In this document: positions 16,720-24,543 of the stretch, piece after piece | Layout of the letters: every line of letters begins with the position of its first letter | Position numbering within the stretch: the stretch's first letter is position 1 | Assembly: GCA_905197905.1 (NCBI GenBank) | Contig: CAJKAP010000017.1 | Coordinates: forward strand, 1 to 33,829 | DNA length: 33,829 bases | From: an uncultured Sutterella sp. | Lineage (GTDB): Bacteria > Pseudomonadota > Gammaproteobacteria > Burkholderiales > Burkholderiaceae_F | Direction: 5' to 3' | Notes under the pieces: model-generated | Databases searched by the model: none | Told to the model about the DNA's origin: nothing | Seen by the model: only the letters and a program-made list of their open reading frames with translations | Program-made: the position numbers and the translations under genes

Positions 16720-17291
16720 GAGCTATCTCCTTGATGTTCGGCGATATAGTCAAAGGCCAGTTTGGCCACTTCTGCGTTGGCCAAGGCAATGCGCCCTGAA
16801 AACTTTTCGTTATATGCGGCTATCACGCTGTCTAATTTCATCATCCCTGTCATCGCAGCCATGCCGGCAAGCATGCCTGCTCCAGGCAACGGACGACCGA
16901 TTTTTTCTAGGGCAAATCGAGTGGCGGGCACTGTCATACAATGTCCCTTCGGTAATCGAGCAGCTAACTCACTAAGACCAAGCCCTTCAATGGTCTTATC
17001 TGTATTAATTAGGACGTAGCCGTCTGGTTGCAAGCCTTCAAAAACATTCACGCTATCGAGCAAGGTTCTATCTTGCACGAGCACAACATTAGGCTCGAGC
17101 ACGGGTTCGCGCACACGAATCTCATGTGACGCTAAGCGGGCAAATGCAACGACTGGGGCTCCAGTACGTTCCGAGCCAAAACTGGGAAAAGCTTGAGCGT
17201 GGTGCTTTTCCATAAATCCCGCGAGGGCCAACATTTCAGCAGCCGTTACGACGCCTTGGCCACCGCGGCCATGGATTCTTATCTGTAGCAC
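16713..17291 (-). CDS. porG: 2-oxoacid:acceptor oxidoreductase, gamma subunit
   Basis: The gamma subunit (192 aa) is involved in coenzyme A binding in these enzymes. It has the family N-terminus RIHGRGGQGVVTAAEML and the block AFPSFGSERTGAPVVAFARL, and a central VLINTDK. The GTG start at 17291 is preceded by TAGGAGA at a good distance, and no earlier start fits the family N-terminus. It is the promoter-proximal gene of porG-porA-porB-flavoprotein. Its leader contains a long dyad that overlaps the predicted -10, so the operon is probably tightly controlled. Confidence 0.92.
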   Translation of the reverse strand: MLQIRIHGRGGQGVVTAAEMLALAGFMEKHHAQAFPSFGSERTGAPVVAFARLASHEIRVREPVLEPNVVLVQDRTLLDSVNVFEGLQPDGYVLINTDKTIEGLGLSELAARLPKGHCMTVPATRFALEKIGRPLPGAGMLAGMAAMTGMMKLDSVIAAYNEKFSGRIALANAEVAKLAFDYIAEHQGDSSC

Positions 17292-17315
17292 GCGTGTCTC
17301 CTATATAGTCCGTCA

Positions 17316-17346
17316 CCTTGTATAGTGGGGAAGGCTGTATACAAGG
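17316..17346. promoter_or_regulatory. 31-bp dyad over the por operon -10 and leader
   Basis: CCTTGTATA (17316-17324) and TATACAAGG (17338-17346) are perfect 9-bp inverted arms 13 bp apart. The right arm contains the predicted -10; the left arm lies at about +10 to +20. This placement suits a repressor operator. As RNA only part would be transcribed, so a DNA-binding role is likelier than a hairpin. Confidence 0.5.
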
Positions 17347-17365
17347 GTTACATCTATTCCCTCAA
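17336..17365 (-). promoter_or_regulatory. Predicted promoter of the por operon
   Basis: On the minus strand TTGAGG (17365-17360) and TATACA (17341-17336) are 18 nt apart, 45 nt before the porG start. The -35 lies in the small dyad CCCTC-N5-GAGGG (17359-17373) and the -10 in the right arm of the 9-bp dyad at 17316-17346. It is a fair sigma70 candidate, with no experimental support. Confidence 0.5.
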
Positions 17366-17551
17366 GATGAGGGTAGTATTTAAATATGTTTTGTTAGTGT
17401 CTATAGTGTATCGAGAATCCAAGTATTTTTCTGCACTCTTTTATAGGGCTTTCGTATGGTATGGACGCCCTACCTTGTAACTAAGTCTTAGCTGACAAAT
17501 TACACAGCCCCAGGAGAACACTCGATAGCACTACTCGTTCGGGAGCGACTC

Positions 17552-18094
17552 ATGAAAGCTTGTCGTCGGTTTTTTCGTAGTGTTTTTCTTCTTTCTACGG
17601 CATCTTTACTTGTCGCGTGTTCCTCTATTCCTACAGGAGAGAACAAAGAAGCCACTCCCGTCCCTGATAGCAAAACCCCAGAGCTCATCGGGAAAACTGC
17701 CATCCACCAATGGCGTTTGCAGGGCCTTAATGTCTTTTCCTGCTCACGAGACCAGAAAGGTTACTATTGGCGTTTTCTCAATACCTCAGGAACATTCACT
17801 AACGAAAAAGGGGGAAAAATTGCGGAACTTAAACCGAATAATCGCATCGTGACGCTCTCTGGCACTAGCATTGATTTACGTTCCCCACGACTCGTCAAGC
17901 GTCACAGCAGTAAAGATCTCCCTGACATCCTCTTTGAAGCGCAGACATATTCTACAGAAGCTAACTACAAAGATACACTTTATGTTTTGCGTCATCGCTC
18001 CCAAGGAGGATTACCTCTTGATACTTGTTCTCCTGGTCAATATCAACATCTGTTAAAGGTAAATTACTTGGCAACTTTCGTGCTCTGGCGTTGA
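17552..18094 (+). CDS. DUF3455-like lipoprotein
   Basis: The 180-aa product has a basic start, a hydrophobic stretch and the lipobox LVAC ending at C23, so it is an exported lipoprotein. The mature part resembles the DUF3455 pattern: G-L-N-V-F-S-C with Trp/Phe following (YYWRF), a central glycine-rich turn, and the C-terminal GGLPLDTC followed by a Tyr/Phe-rich last strand (VNYLATFVLW). The family function is unknown. Two mature cysteines (CSRD and DTC) could form a disulfide. The start has GGGAGC 7 nt upstream. It is divergent from the por operon and followed by a weak terminator. Family assignment is by memory of the pattern. Confidence 0.7.
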   Translation: MKACRRFFRSVFLLSTASLLVACSSIPTGENKEATPVPDSKTPELIGKTAIHQWRLQGLNVFSCSRDQKGYYWRFLNTSGTFTNEKGGKIAELKPNNRIVTLSGTSIDLRSPRLVKRHSSKDLPDILFEAQTYSTEANYKDTLYVLRHRSQGGLPLDTCSPGQYQHLLKVNYLATFVLWR

Positions 18095-18158
18095 TGTAGC
18101 GCGAAAAATCTTCCCAGAGACTAGGCCTGAAAATAGAGACTTTTCTCATCTTATTTGC

Positions 18159-18188
18159 CCTTTTTACTAGGAAAAAGGTGCATTTTTT
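18159..18188 (+). terminator. Weak terminator after the lipoprotein gene, overlapping the next promoter
   Basis: CCTTTTT (18159-18165) and AAAAAGG (18172-18178) form an AT-rich 7-bp stem, followed 4 nt later by six T residues. The T run leads into TGATAAAAT, an extended -10 for the DUF1801 gene (TAAAAT, about 18191-18196). Confidence 0.45.
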
Positions 18189-18233
18189 GATAAAATAGAA
18201 GGTCTACATTTCGTCTTTACGGAGAAGCTACAC

Positions 18234-18740
18234 ATGGTACCTGCCGCTACGACGGTCGGGGGCTACCTTCAGAGCCTTCCAAACGATCGACGCGTCGCGA
18301 TGGCGCGAGTTTGCAGTATGATCAGACGCTCTGCCCGTGGTGTACGCGAAAGCATGCGCTTTGGGCTCGCCTTCTATGAATTAGATGGTCCTTTATTTGC
18401 TGTTGAATCCCAAGAAAAGGCATTAACGCTTTTTGTTGCTGAGAAGAATGTCATTGACGAGTTTAAGGATAAGTATGATGTGATCGATCCTTCTCGTTGT
18501 GCTATTGAATTTACAGATTTAAATTGCTTGCCACTGGAAGTTGTTGAAAAAGTGGTACGTGCATCTCTTGTGAGCCGCCGTGCCCGCAAAGCTGATGAAA
18601 TTCCTTCTCAAACGGATCTTTTGCATTTATGGGGGCTATCTGAAGAAGACGCTGCTGTGGCGCCTCCCATTGTGCGTATTGTCCTGAATCGAGAAGAGGA
18701 AGAACAAGCCGCTTCGGAAGAAGCGCCCAAGCAGGAATGA
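18234..18740 (+). CDS. DUF1801-domain protein
   Basis: A soluble 168-aa protein with a DUF1801 (YdhG-like) fold over residues 8-115. The visible family marks are GYLQSLPNDRR, MRFGLAFYELDGPLFAVE and the block ALTLFVAEKNVIDEF. The family has no firmly established biochemical role. The remaining 50 residues are charged and end in an acidic, low-complexity tail (REEEEQAASEEAPKQE). GGAGAAG lies at a good distance upstream of ATG 18234. It is transcribed alone from an extended -10 promoter and ends at a strong bidirectional terminator. Confidence 0.8.
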   Translation: MVPAATTVGGYLQSLPNDRRVAMARVCSMIRRSARGVRESMRFGLAFYELDGPLFAVESQEKALTLFVAEKNVIDEFKDKYDVIDPSRCAIEFTDLNCLPLEVVEKVVRASLVSRRARKADEIPSQTDLLHLWGLSEEDAAVAPPIVRIVLNREEEEQAASEEAPKQE

Positions 18741-18758
18741 TTTGAAGATCGTTTTACT

Positions 18759-18794
18759 AAAAAAGGCCAGGGCCTTGCGCTTCTGGTCTTTTTT
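18759..18794. terminator. Bidirectional terminator between the DUF1801 gene and the hydrolase gene
   Basis: AAAAAAGGCCAG (18759-18770) pairs with CTGGTCTTTTTT (18783-18794), 12 bp including one G-U, around a 12-nt loop. A and T tracts on the two sides let it serve both converging genes. Confidence 0.85.
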
Positions 18795-18808
18795 CTCGTT
18801 TGATCTTT

Positions 18809-19735
18809 TTATAGCTTTTTAAGCCACGTCTCTACCACTTCGCTAATTTTCTCTGGGCACTCTGTAAAAGGCCAATGGACACAAGGAACAGTTTCCATCG
18901 TGCCATTAGGCAACGCCGCCGCCCATTGCCTGACCTTTTCAGGGGAGGTCACTCGGCCAGCTGTAGATGCCACCACGAGCACAGGGTGTGCTAACCCTTG
19001 AATATCTGGCGAAATACGAGAAATTTCTAACAAATCTCGTGTGTAGTCTGCTACATGGATATGTCCCAAATCTTTGAGAGGAGAAGAATATTCTTTAATA
19101 AATTCTTCTAGCGCCTCTCCCCCTTTAGCCAACATTTCGCGCGCTTCTTGATCATGCGCTCTCAAGCTGTAATAGGGCAACGTACGACGAATTCCCACCG
19201 TGTTGAGTGTGCGAGCAATCACTTCTGTTGTACGCAAGAAAGGACGCCAAGAACGCTTCCTAGCTGTAGCGGGCGTTAATGCCTCGTTAATCAATGGATC
19301 GACAAGAACCAATGCCTCCAAGCGGTCCGAATAGTCTTGAGCAAACTTCAATGCTACATGCGCCCCGAGACTATGCCCCACCAAAACAGCTTTCTCAACA
19401 GTCAAGCTATCCAGAATCGCAACGATATCTTTAACGTGTTCTTCAAGCGTGCCCTTCGCACGGCTGTCACTCGCTGCGTGTCCACGTAAATCCAAACGAA
19501 CCACATTCCACGAAGTGGTGAGATCTGTACGTTCTACAAATTCTTCCCAACGACTAGAATTCGATCCAACACCGTGCAACAGCATGATCGTGCCCTTTGC
19601 TGGAGTTGTTTTTGCTGGGTAGCGAGCAAATACAATCTTGCTTTCCAAGCGTTCAATATAGCCACGCTCTTCAGCAGGCAATAAACGGCACTTCAAACGA
19701 TCTTGTTCAGCGCCGATTTCGAAATCTTTACTCAT
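18809..19735 (-). CDS. Alpha/beta-fold hydrolase
   Basis: A 308-aa alpha/beta hydrolase, likely an esterase or other acyl hydrolase. The nucleophile elbow is G-H-S122-L-G, the oxyanion region is LLHGVGSNS (H54-G55), and H287 in CVHWPF is the probable catalytic histidine. The acid is probably in the strand ending VVAST. A cap domain lies at about 150-235. There is no signal peptide. Its ATG overlaps the end of the upstream regulator gene by 8 nt, so the two are translated together and the regulator probably controls or senses the same pathway. The substrate cannot be inferred. Confidence 0.85.
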   Translation of the reverse strand: MSKDFEIGAEQDRLKCRLLPAEERGYIERLESKIVFARYPAKTTPAKGTIMLLHGVGSNSSRWEEFVERTDLTTSWNVVRLDLRGHAASDSRAKGTLEEHVKDIVAILDSLTVEKAVLVGHSLGAHVALKFAQDYSDRLEALVLVDPLINEALTPATARKRSWRPFLRTTEVIARTLNTVGIRRTLPYYSLRAHDQEAREMLAKGGEALEEFIKEYSSPLKDLGHIHVADYTRDLLEISRISPDIQGLAHPVLVVASTAGRVTSPEKVRQWAAALPNGTMETVPCVHWPFTECPEKISEVVETWLKKL

Positions 19736-20987
19736 CTGGCGTTAGCCCTAATTTGCGAATTTGGCGATAGAGTGTTCTGACACTAATCCCTAGCTCTTTA
19801 GCTAAGTCTTGGCGCGATCCTTGCCAGTTTTGCAGAACTTCTCGGAAGTAGGATTCATCGTTAAGTCGTTCCGAACGAATCCCTTCTGGAGTGCCTTTAC
19901 GCGTCGTCACATAGCCAATTTCACTCAGCACATCCATGACATCTATTTCTTGAGACTTAGAGAAAATCAAAACGCGGTTTAGTACTGCCTGCAATTCTGC
20001 CACATTTCCTGGCCAATCTCGACCCATAAGCTCTTCGAGTGCGGTATCTGTTAATTGACGATCCTGGCCTGAAGGAGAGTCTTTCATAATCAAATCGCAC
20101 AATTCAGGAATATCTTCCTTACGATCTCGGAGACGTGGAACATCTAAGCGCCCCACCATCAATCGATAAAAAAGCTCTTCATTAAAACGAGAGCGTTCCA
20201 CAAGGGCCTTGAGGTCGTGTCTAGTACCAAAAATTAAACGGATATCTGCCTTTTCTCCGCTTTCCGAACCAGGGATAAAGTATCTCCCTGTTTTAAGTAA
20301 ATAGAGGATACTCGATTGCATCTCTAGCGAAAGATCTGCCACATCGCTCAGATAGACCGTACCTCCCGATAGCCCTTCACCGAAAGCGCGATTGATTTCT
20401 CGACCAAGTTTTTCTTCCGTTAACGTCAGACACTCTAAATGCACAAAAGCCTGCGATGCTCGGCGAGAGTTTTCATGAAGCACTTTGGCAAAAATTTCTT
20501 TACCTGTACCTGTTTCGCCTGTAAATAGAACGGGAATGTCTAGTGGTACCAATTGGGCAATTTTGGGAAGCATGCGACGAACAGCAACAGACTTCGTCAC
20601 TAAGCCTGCACGTCTTAACTGGCTACCAGACCCTTCACGGTCCCGAATCGTCTCCATGAAGTATATTGGAGCCCCGTCAGCTTTCACAATAGGAGTCACA
20701 CTTAATTCCACAAAGCGAGAACCCGACATCGTCATCTGACGTCGAAAGGTTTCCTCTGTCTCTTTAGAGACCAGGCTTTGCTCTAAAGGGCAAACATCGC
20801 CACAAGCGGAACAGCGCTTTCCTTGATGGAAAACGACTTCATAGCAAGGGCGGCCTTCATAATCTCGTTGACCATAACGATAAACAAACGCTCGATTTGC
20901 GTATGCCACCGAGAAATCCTCGCGAATCAGAATGCGAGGTTCGTTGAGTGAGTCCATGAGGGTTTTTATTTCGGATTGAACTGCCAT
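19728..20987 (-). CDS. PAS-AAA-HTH regulator of the NtrC type with a degenerate ATPase
   Basis: Order: PAS domain (about 10-115) with a cysteine cluster (C48, C59, C62, C66 in CYEVVF and CSACGDVC), an AAA+ domain (about 130-360), and a Fis-type helix-turn-helix (about 385-415). Walker A is intact (GETGTGKE), but GAFTGA is absent, Walker B reads YLSD instead of LDE, sensor I reads FGTRHD instead of ATNRD, the first arginine finger is Asn (FNEELFYRL), and sensor II is Ala (WPGNVAEL). It is therefore unlikely to remodel sigma54 polymerase and may act as a plain DNA-binding switch. ATG 20987 is chosen because AGGTGG lies 6 nt upstream. It overlaps the hydrolase gene. Confidence 0.85.
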   Translation of the reverse strand: MAVQSEIKTLMDSLNEPRILIREDFSVAYANRAFVYRYGQRDYEGRPCYEVVFHQGKRCSACGDVCPLEQSLVSKETEETFRRQMTMSGSRFVELSVTPIVKADGAPIYFMETIRDREGSGSQLRRAGLVTKSVAVRRMLPKIAQLVPLDIPVLFTGETGTGKEIFAKVLHENSRRASQAFVHLECLTLTEEKLGREINRAFGEGLSGGTVYLSDVADLSLEMQSSILYLLKTGRYFIPGSESGEKADIRLIFGTRHDLKALVERSRFNEELFYRLMVGRLDVPRLRDRKEDIPELCDLIMKDSPSGQDRQLTDTALEELMGRDWPGNVAELQAVLNRVLIFSKSQEIDVMDVLSEIGYVTTRKGTPEGIRSERLNDESYFREVLQNWQGSRQDLAKELGISVRTLYRQIRKLGLTPDE

Positions 20988-20989
20988 GT

Positions 20990-21027
20990 ATGCCACCTAG
21001 CTGTCATGTTGTCACATATAGTGGCAT
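20990..21027. promoter_or_regulatory. Dyad around the regulator's ribosome-binding site
   Basis: ATGCCAC (20990-20996) and GTGGCAT (21021-21027) are perfect 7-bp arms 24 bp apart. One arm covers the AGGTGG Shine-Dalgarno on the minus strand. It could be an autoregulatory operator or an RNA hairpin hiding the ribosome-binding site. The divergent cyd genes start 120 bp away. Confidence 0.35.
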
Positions 21028-21147
21028 AAAAATACGAAAAAAGTCAAATGTAAGTGTGGTTACATCTTGAATTACTAAGGCAACGTTAAGAATTTCTCTT
21101 ACTATGGAGATGTGTTGAAATTGTCGACTACTGTCTGTAACGAAAAA

Positions 21148-21345
21148 ATGAATCCAAACCTCAGGAAATATCGAAACTCCAAGCTCCTTCTTGAAATTGT
21201 GGTTGTTATTGCCTGCAAGTTGGCGTTCATCTTCGGTCTTTGGTACTTCTTCTTTAGTCCCGAATACCGTCCTTCGGTCACGCCAGCCACGATAAGTGAC
21301 TCGTTCCTTGGGCATGAGACACCGGCCGACCATTCTTCCAAGTAA
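21148..21345 (+). CDS. cydP: Cytochrome bd oxidase accessory small protein CydP
   Basis: A 65-aa single-helix membrane protein encoded just before cydA. The sequence LLLEIVVVIACKLAFIFGLWYFFFSPEYRP fits the CydP pattern (a helix with a conserved Lys and a Trp-Phe-Phe-Phe end) found upstream of cydAB in betaproteobacteria. The start is uncertain: ATG 21148 gives the family-like N-terminus, whereas GTG 21112 or TTG 21115 lies next to GGAGA and would add 11-12 residues. It is the first gene of the cyd operon. Confidence 0.75.
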   Translation: MNPNLRKYRNSKLLLEIVVVIACKLAFIFGLWYFFFSPEYRPSVTPATISDSFLGHETPADHSSK

Positions 21346-21373
21346 CCACTTTTAACTACATCTGGAGTCCTCA

Positions 21374-22924
21374 ATGATCCCATCTGATCTTGTTGACCTG
21401 TCACGCCTGCAATTTGCAGCCACCGCGATGTACCACTTCCTGTTTGTTCCACTTACGTTGGGACTTTCGTTCATGCTTATTGCAATGGAATTGGTCTATG
21501 TCGTGACTGGTAAAGAAGTTTACAAAGACATGACCCGCTTCTGGGGCAAACTCTTTGGTATTAACTTCGCGCTCGGGGTTGCCACGGGTATTACCATGGA
21601 ATTCCAGTTCGGTACGAACTGGGCCTATTATTCTCACTACGTGGGCGACATTTTCGGCGCTCCGTTGGCTATTGAAGGCTTAATGGCCTTCTTCTTAGAA
21701 TCCACCTTTATTGGTTTGTTCTTCTTCGGTTGGGACCGTCTCAGCAAAGGTAAGCACTTCTTTGCTACGGTTATGATGGCCGTTGGTACGAACCTCTCCG
21801 CTATGTGGATTTTGATCGCTAACGCTTGGATGATGAATCCTGTCGGTTCTGAGTTCAACTTCACCACGATGCGTATGGAAATGACGAACTTCTGGGCAGT
21901 GCTCACCAACGAATGGGCACAGGCTAAGTTCGTTCACACCGTTGCCGCTGGTTACATGACTGGCGCCGTGTTTGTGATGGCTATTTCCGCCTTCTACCTC
22001 TTGCGTCGTCGCGACATTCAGTTCGCTAAGTCTTCCTTCCGTATGGCTACCGCTTTCGGTATCGTGACCGCCTTCATGACGTTGCACATGGGCGACGAAT
22101 CCGCCTACCTCGTCACGCGCGACCAGCCTGCTAAGATCGCTGCTATGGAAGCCATTTGGGATACGCATCCCGCTCCCGCTCCTTTGACGCTCTTCGCCAT
22201 TCCTAACGAAGAAACTCAAACGAACGAAATGGAAATCACGTTCCCTGCCCTCTTTGGTCTCTTGGGTACACGCTCCCTTTCTATTGAAATTCCTGGTGTC
22301 AAGCAAATCGTTGCTGAATCGGAAGCTCGCATCGTTAACGGTCAAAAGGCTGTTGCCTTGCTGACTCAATTGCGCAAGGATCCGAAGAACACCCAGTTAC
22401 AAGACGAATTCAAGACTGTTCAGAAAGACTTGGGCTTTGGTTTGCTCTTGAAGAAATACACCGATGACGTCTCCACGGCCACGCCAGAAATGATCAAGCA
22501 AGCTGCTAAGGACACCGTGCCCTCCGTAGCTCCGATGTTCTGGGCCTTCCGCGGTATGGTCACCTGTGGTGCCATCTTGACCCTGGTTTTCCTCTTGGGC
22601 TTGGTTTTCTCTATGAAGGATACGTTGATCGACAAGCGCTGGTTCTTGCGTATTGCTTTCCTCGTTCTTCCATTGCCCTGGCTCGCTAACGAGTTTGGCT
22701 GGTTTGTTGCCGAATTCGGTCGTCAACCATGGACAATCTTTAACGTCTTGCCGACCCACCTTTCTGTCTCTTCGCTCTCTGCTGGTGAAGTCGCCGGTTC
22801 CCTCTTAGGATTCTGCGTGCTCTACACCGCTTTGATCATCGTCGAAATGTGGTTAATGATCCGCTTTGGCTCTAAAGGTCCAAGCACCCTCGGCACCGGT
22901 CGCTATCATTTTGAACGCAACTAA
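21374..22924 (+). CDS. cydA: Cytochrome bd ubiquinol oxidase subunit I
   Basis: The haem-carrying subunit of the high-affinity quinol oxidase, 516 aa, inner membrane. Visible ligands are H21 and H188, the proton-path glutamates E102 and E110, and a methionine in FWAFRGMVTCG. The quinol-binding GRQPW motif is at about 446-450. The Q-loop is of the long type (conserved block DLGFGLLLKKYT), as in E. coli bd-I rather than the short cyanide-insensitive CIO type. TGGAGTCC precedes the ATG. It follows cydP by 28 nt and leads into cydB by 17 nt. Confidence 0.97.
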   Translation: MIPSDLVDLSRLQFAATAMYHFLFVPLTLGLSFMLIAMELVYVVTGKEVYKDMTRFWGKLFGINFALGVATGITMEFQFGTNWAYYSHYVGDIFGAPLAIEGLMAFFLESTFIGLFFFGWDRLSKGKHFFATVMMAVGTNLSAMWILIANAWMMNPVGSEFNFTTMRMEMTNFWAVLTNEWAQAKFVHTVAAGYMTGAVFVMAISAFYLLRRRDIQFAKSSFRMATAFGIVTAFMTLHMGDESAYLVTRDQPAKIAAMEAIWDTHPAPAPLTLFAIPNEETQTNEMEITFPALFGLLGTRSLSIEIPGVKQIVAESEARIVNGQKAVALLTQLRKDPKNTQLQDEFKTVQKDLGFGLLLKKYTDDVSTATPEMIKQAAKDTVPSVAPMFWAFRGMVTCGAILTLVFLLGLVFSMKDTLIDKRWFLRIAFLVLPLPWLANEFGWFVAEFGRQPWTIFNVLPTHLSVSSLSAGEVAGSLLGFCVLYTALIIVEMWLMIRFGSKGPSTLGTGRYHFERN

Positions 22925-22941
22925 CGCCGTGGAGGATAGAC

Positions 22942-24084
22942 ATGATTGATTATGAAATTCTCAAGGTAATCTGGTTCCTCTTCATTGGCGTTCTGCTTGT
23001 CGGTTTCGCCATCATGGATGGGCAGGATATGGGTGTTGGCACGTTGTTGCCTTTCTTGGGTAAGAACGACAATGAACGCCGTATCATGATTAACTCTGTG
23101 GCTCCGCACTGGGACGGCAACCAAGTCTGGTTGATCACTGGTGGTGGTGCTATGTTCGCGGCTTGGCCGATCGTCTACGCTGTCGCTTTCTCTGGCTTCT
23201 ATTGGGCTATGTTGATTGTATTGATGGCGTTGATCTTCCGCCCAGTTGCTTTTGACTATCGCTCCAAGATGCCTGCCGAAAGATGGCGTAATTCTTGGGA
23301 CTGGGCCCTCTTCATCGGTTCCGCAGTCCCACCCATCATCTTCGGTGTGGCTTTCGGCAACATGCTCCAAGGTGTTCCTTTCCATATTGTTGAAGAAACA
23401 ATGCGTCCAGTTTACACGGGGCACTTCTTCCAACTCTTGAACCCGCTCGGTCTTCTCTGCGGTGTGGTTTCTTTGGCTATGATCGTCTTCCATGGTGCTA
23501 ACTACCTGGTGCTCCGTACGGAAGGCGAACTCCAGAACCGCGCTCGTGCGATTTCGACAATTGCGGGTTTAGCTACGGCTGTGCTCTTCATCTTGGGTGG
23601 CATTTGGGTTTACCTCGGTGTGGATGGCTACGTCGCAACGGCTGGTCTCAACCCCGCTGGTGAAGCTACTCCACTCGCCAAAACGGTTGAAATGCAGGCT
23701 GGGGCCTGGTTCGGTAACTTTGCCGCTCTTCCTGTGCTCTGGTTAGTTCCTGCCATCGCCGTGTTAGGTTGCTTGATTGGTGTCGTTTTTGCTCGTGCTT
23801 ATAAGGGGGGCTTTGCCATCATCGGCTCTTCCCTTACCCTCTTAGGTATCGTGTTGACCCCGTTGCTCGGTATGTTCCCATTCATTCTCCCGAGTTCTAG
23901 CAGCCCCAATAGTAGCTTGACCATTTGGGACGCAACTAGCTCTCACCTCACGTTGGAGATCATGCTCTTCGTGACGTTGATCTTCTTGCCGATCGTGTTG
24001 GTCTACACGGGCTGGGCCTATAAGGTCATGAGTGGTAAGTTGACTGAAAAGTACATCGAAAAAAACACTCACAGCCTCTACTAA
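22942..24084 (+). CDS. cydB: Cytochrome bd ubiquinol oxidase subunit II
   Basis: The second integral membrane subunit of the bd oxidase, 380 aa with about eight or nine helices. The N-terminus LKVIWFLFIGVLLVGFAIMDGQDMGVG and the block SVAPHWDGNQVWLITGGGAMFAAWP are CydB signatures. The Shine-Dalgarno GGAGGATAG is strong, so CydB is made at a high level. It lies between cydA and cydX in the same operon. Confidence 0.97.
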   Translation: MIDYEILKVIWFLFIGVLLVGFAIMDGQDMGVGTLLPFLGKNDNERRIMINSVAPHWDGNQVWLITGGGAMFAAWPIVYAVAFSGFYWAMLIVLMALIFRPVAFDYRSKMPAERWRNSWDWALFIGSAVPPIIFGVAFGNMLQGVPFHIVEETMRPVYTGHFFQLLNPLGLLCGVVSLAMIVFHGANYLVLRTEGELQNRARAISTIAGLATAVLFILGGIWVYLGVDGYVATAGLNPAGEATPLAKTVEMQAGAWFGNFAALPVLWLVPAIAVLGCLIGVVFARAYKGGFAIIGSSLTLLGIVLTPLLGMFPFILPSSSSPNSSLTIWDATSSHLTLEIMLFVTLIFLPIVLVYTGWAYKVMSGKLTEKYIEKNTHSLY

Positions 24085-24155
24085 TCCCATGGATACAGGT
24101 GAGTTACGGAGCCCCTCGACTTTGTGACTCACCATGCTAAAAGCAAGGAATAACT

Positions 24156-24245
24156 ATGTCTTACTTTTACTGGGCAGCTTGCTCCGCTTTCGCTTTGTTC
24201 TTGGCTGCTACTTTAGAAGTCATTGCAAATCGCAAAGATGAATAA
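24156..24245 (+). CDS. cydX: Cytochrome bd small subunit CydX
   Basis: A 29-codon gene encoding MSYFYWAACSAFALF followed by LAATLEVIANRKDE, one membrane helix with the Tyr-x-Trp start and the internal acidic residue expected of CydX/CbdX. CydX binds CydA and stabilises the haems. AAGGAA lies 6 nt upstream of ATG 24156. Its stop overlaps the ybgE start (ATGAATAA), showing translational coupling. Confidence 0.85.
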   Translation: MSYFYWAACSAFALFLAATLEVIANRKDE

Positions 24246-24531
24246 TAAAGAGCAATTCGCCCCAAAAGGGGCTGGTCAAGGCTTCTTCCGACTGCTTTCT
24301 TTCTTGGCAGCCACTGCGGTCATGATTTTGATTGTGATCTATCCCCGAGCGATTGCTCCGGATAGTGCATCAGTGCCGCATGGTTGGCTGGAATTGATGC
24401 TGTTTGGCATGAGCCTTTGCTGGCTTTACGGTTTTGGCTTTACTCCACAACGCCGAATCTTTCGTATTCTGCTCCACCCCATACTTGGATGGATCTGCTT
24501 AGGAATCGGCGTTTGGAAAGTTTTTATCTAA
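24238..24531 (+). CDS. ybgE: Cyd operon protein YbgE
   Basis: A 97-aa inner-membrane protein with about three helices. The block GFGFTPQRRIFRILLHPILGW corresponds to GVGFRPQ and what follows in E. coli YbgE, which is also 97 aa. YbgE is co-encoded with bd oxidase but has no settled role. I start at ATG 24238, coupled to the cydX stop, instead of the TTG 15 nt earlier. Confidence 0.82.
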   Translation: MNNKEQFAPKGAGQGFFRLLSFLAATAVMILIVIYPRAIAPDSASVPHGWLELMLFGMSLCWLYGFGFTPQRRIFRILLHPILGWICLGIGVWKVFI

Positions 24532-24543
24532 GGTTACGTTAGC

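Noticed and set aside
19728..20987. Ordinary sigma54-dependent activator
   Set aside because: The GAFTGA loop and several ATPase residues are missing, so that label would be misleading.
21695..22369. Minus-strand 224-codon open frame
   Set aside because: Antisense to cydA, with a His/Arg/Glu-rich composition produced by the codon bias of the opposite strand.
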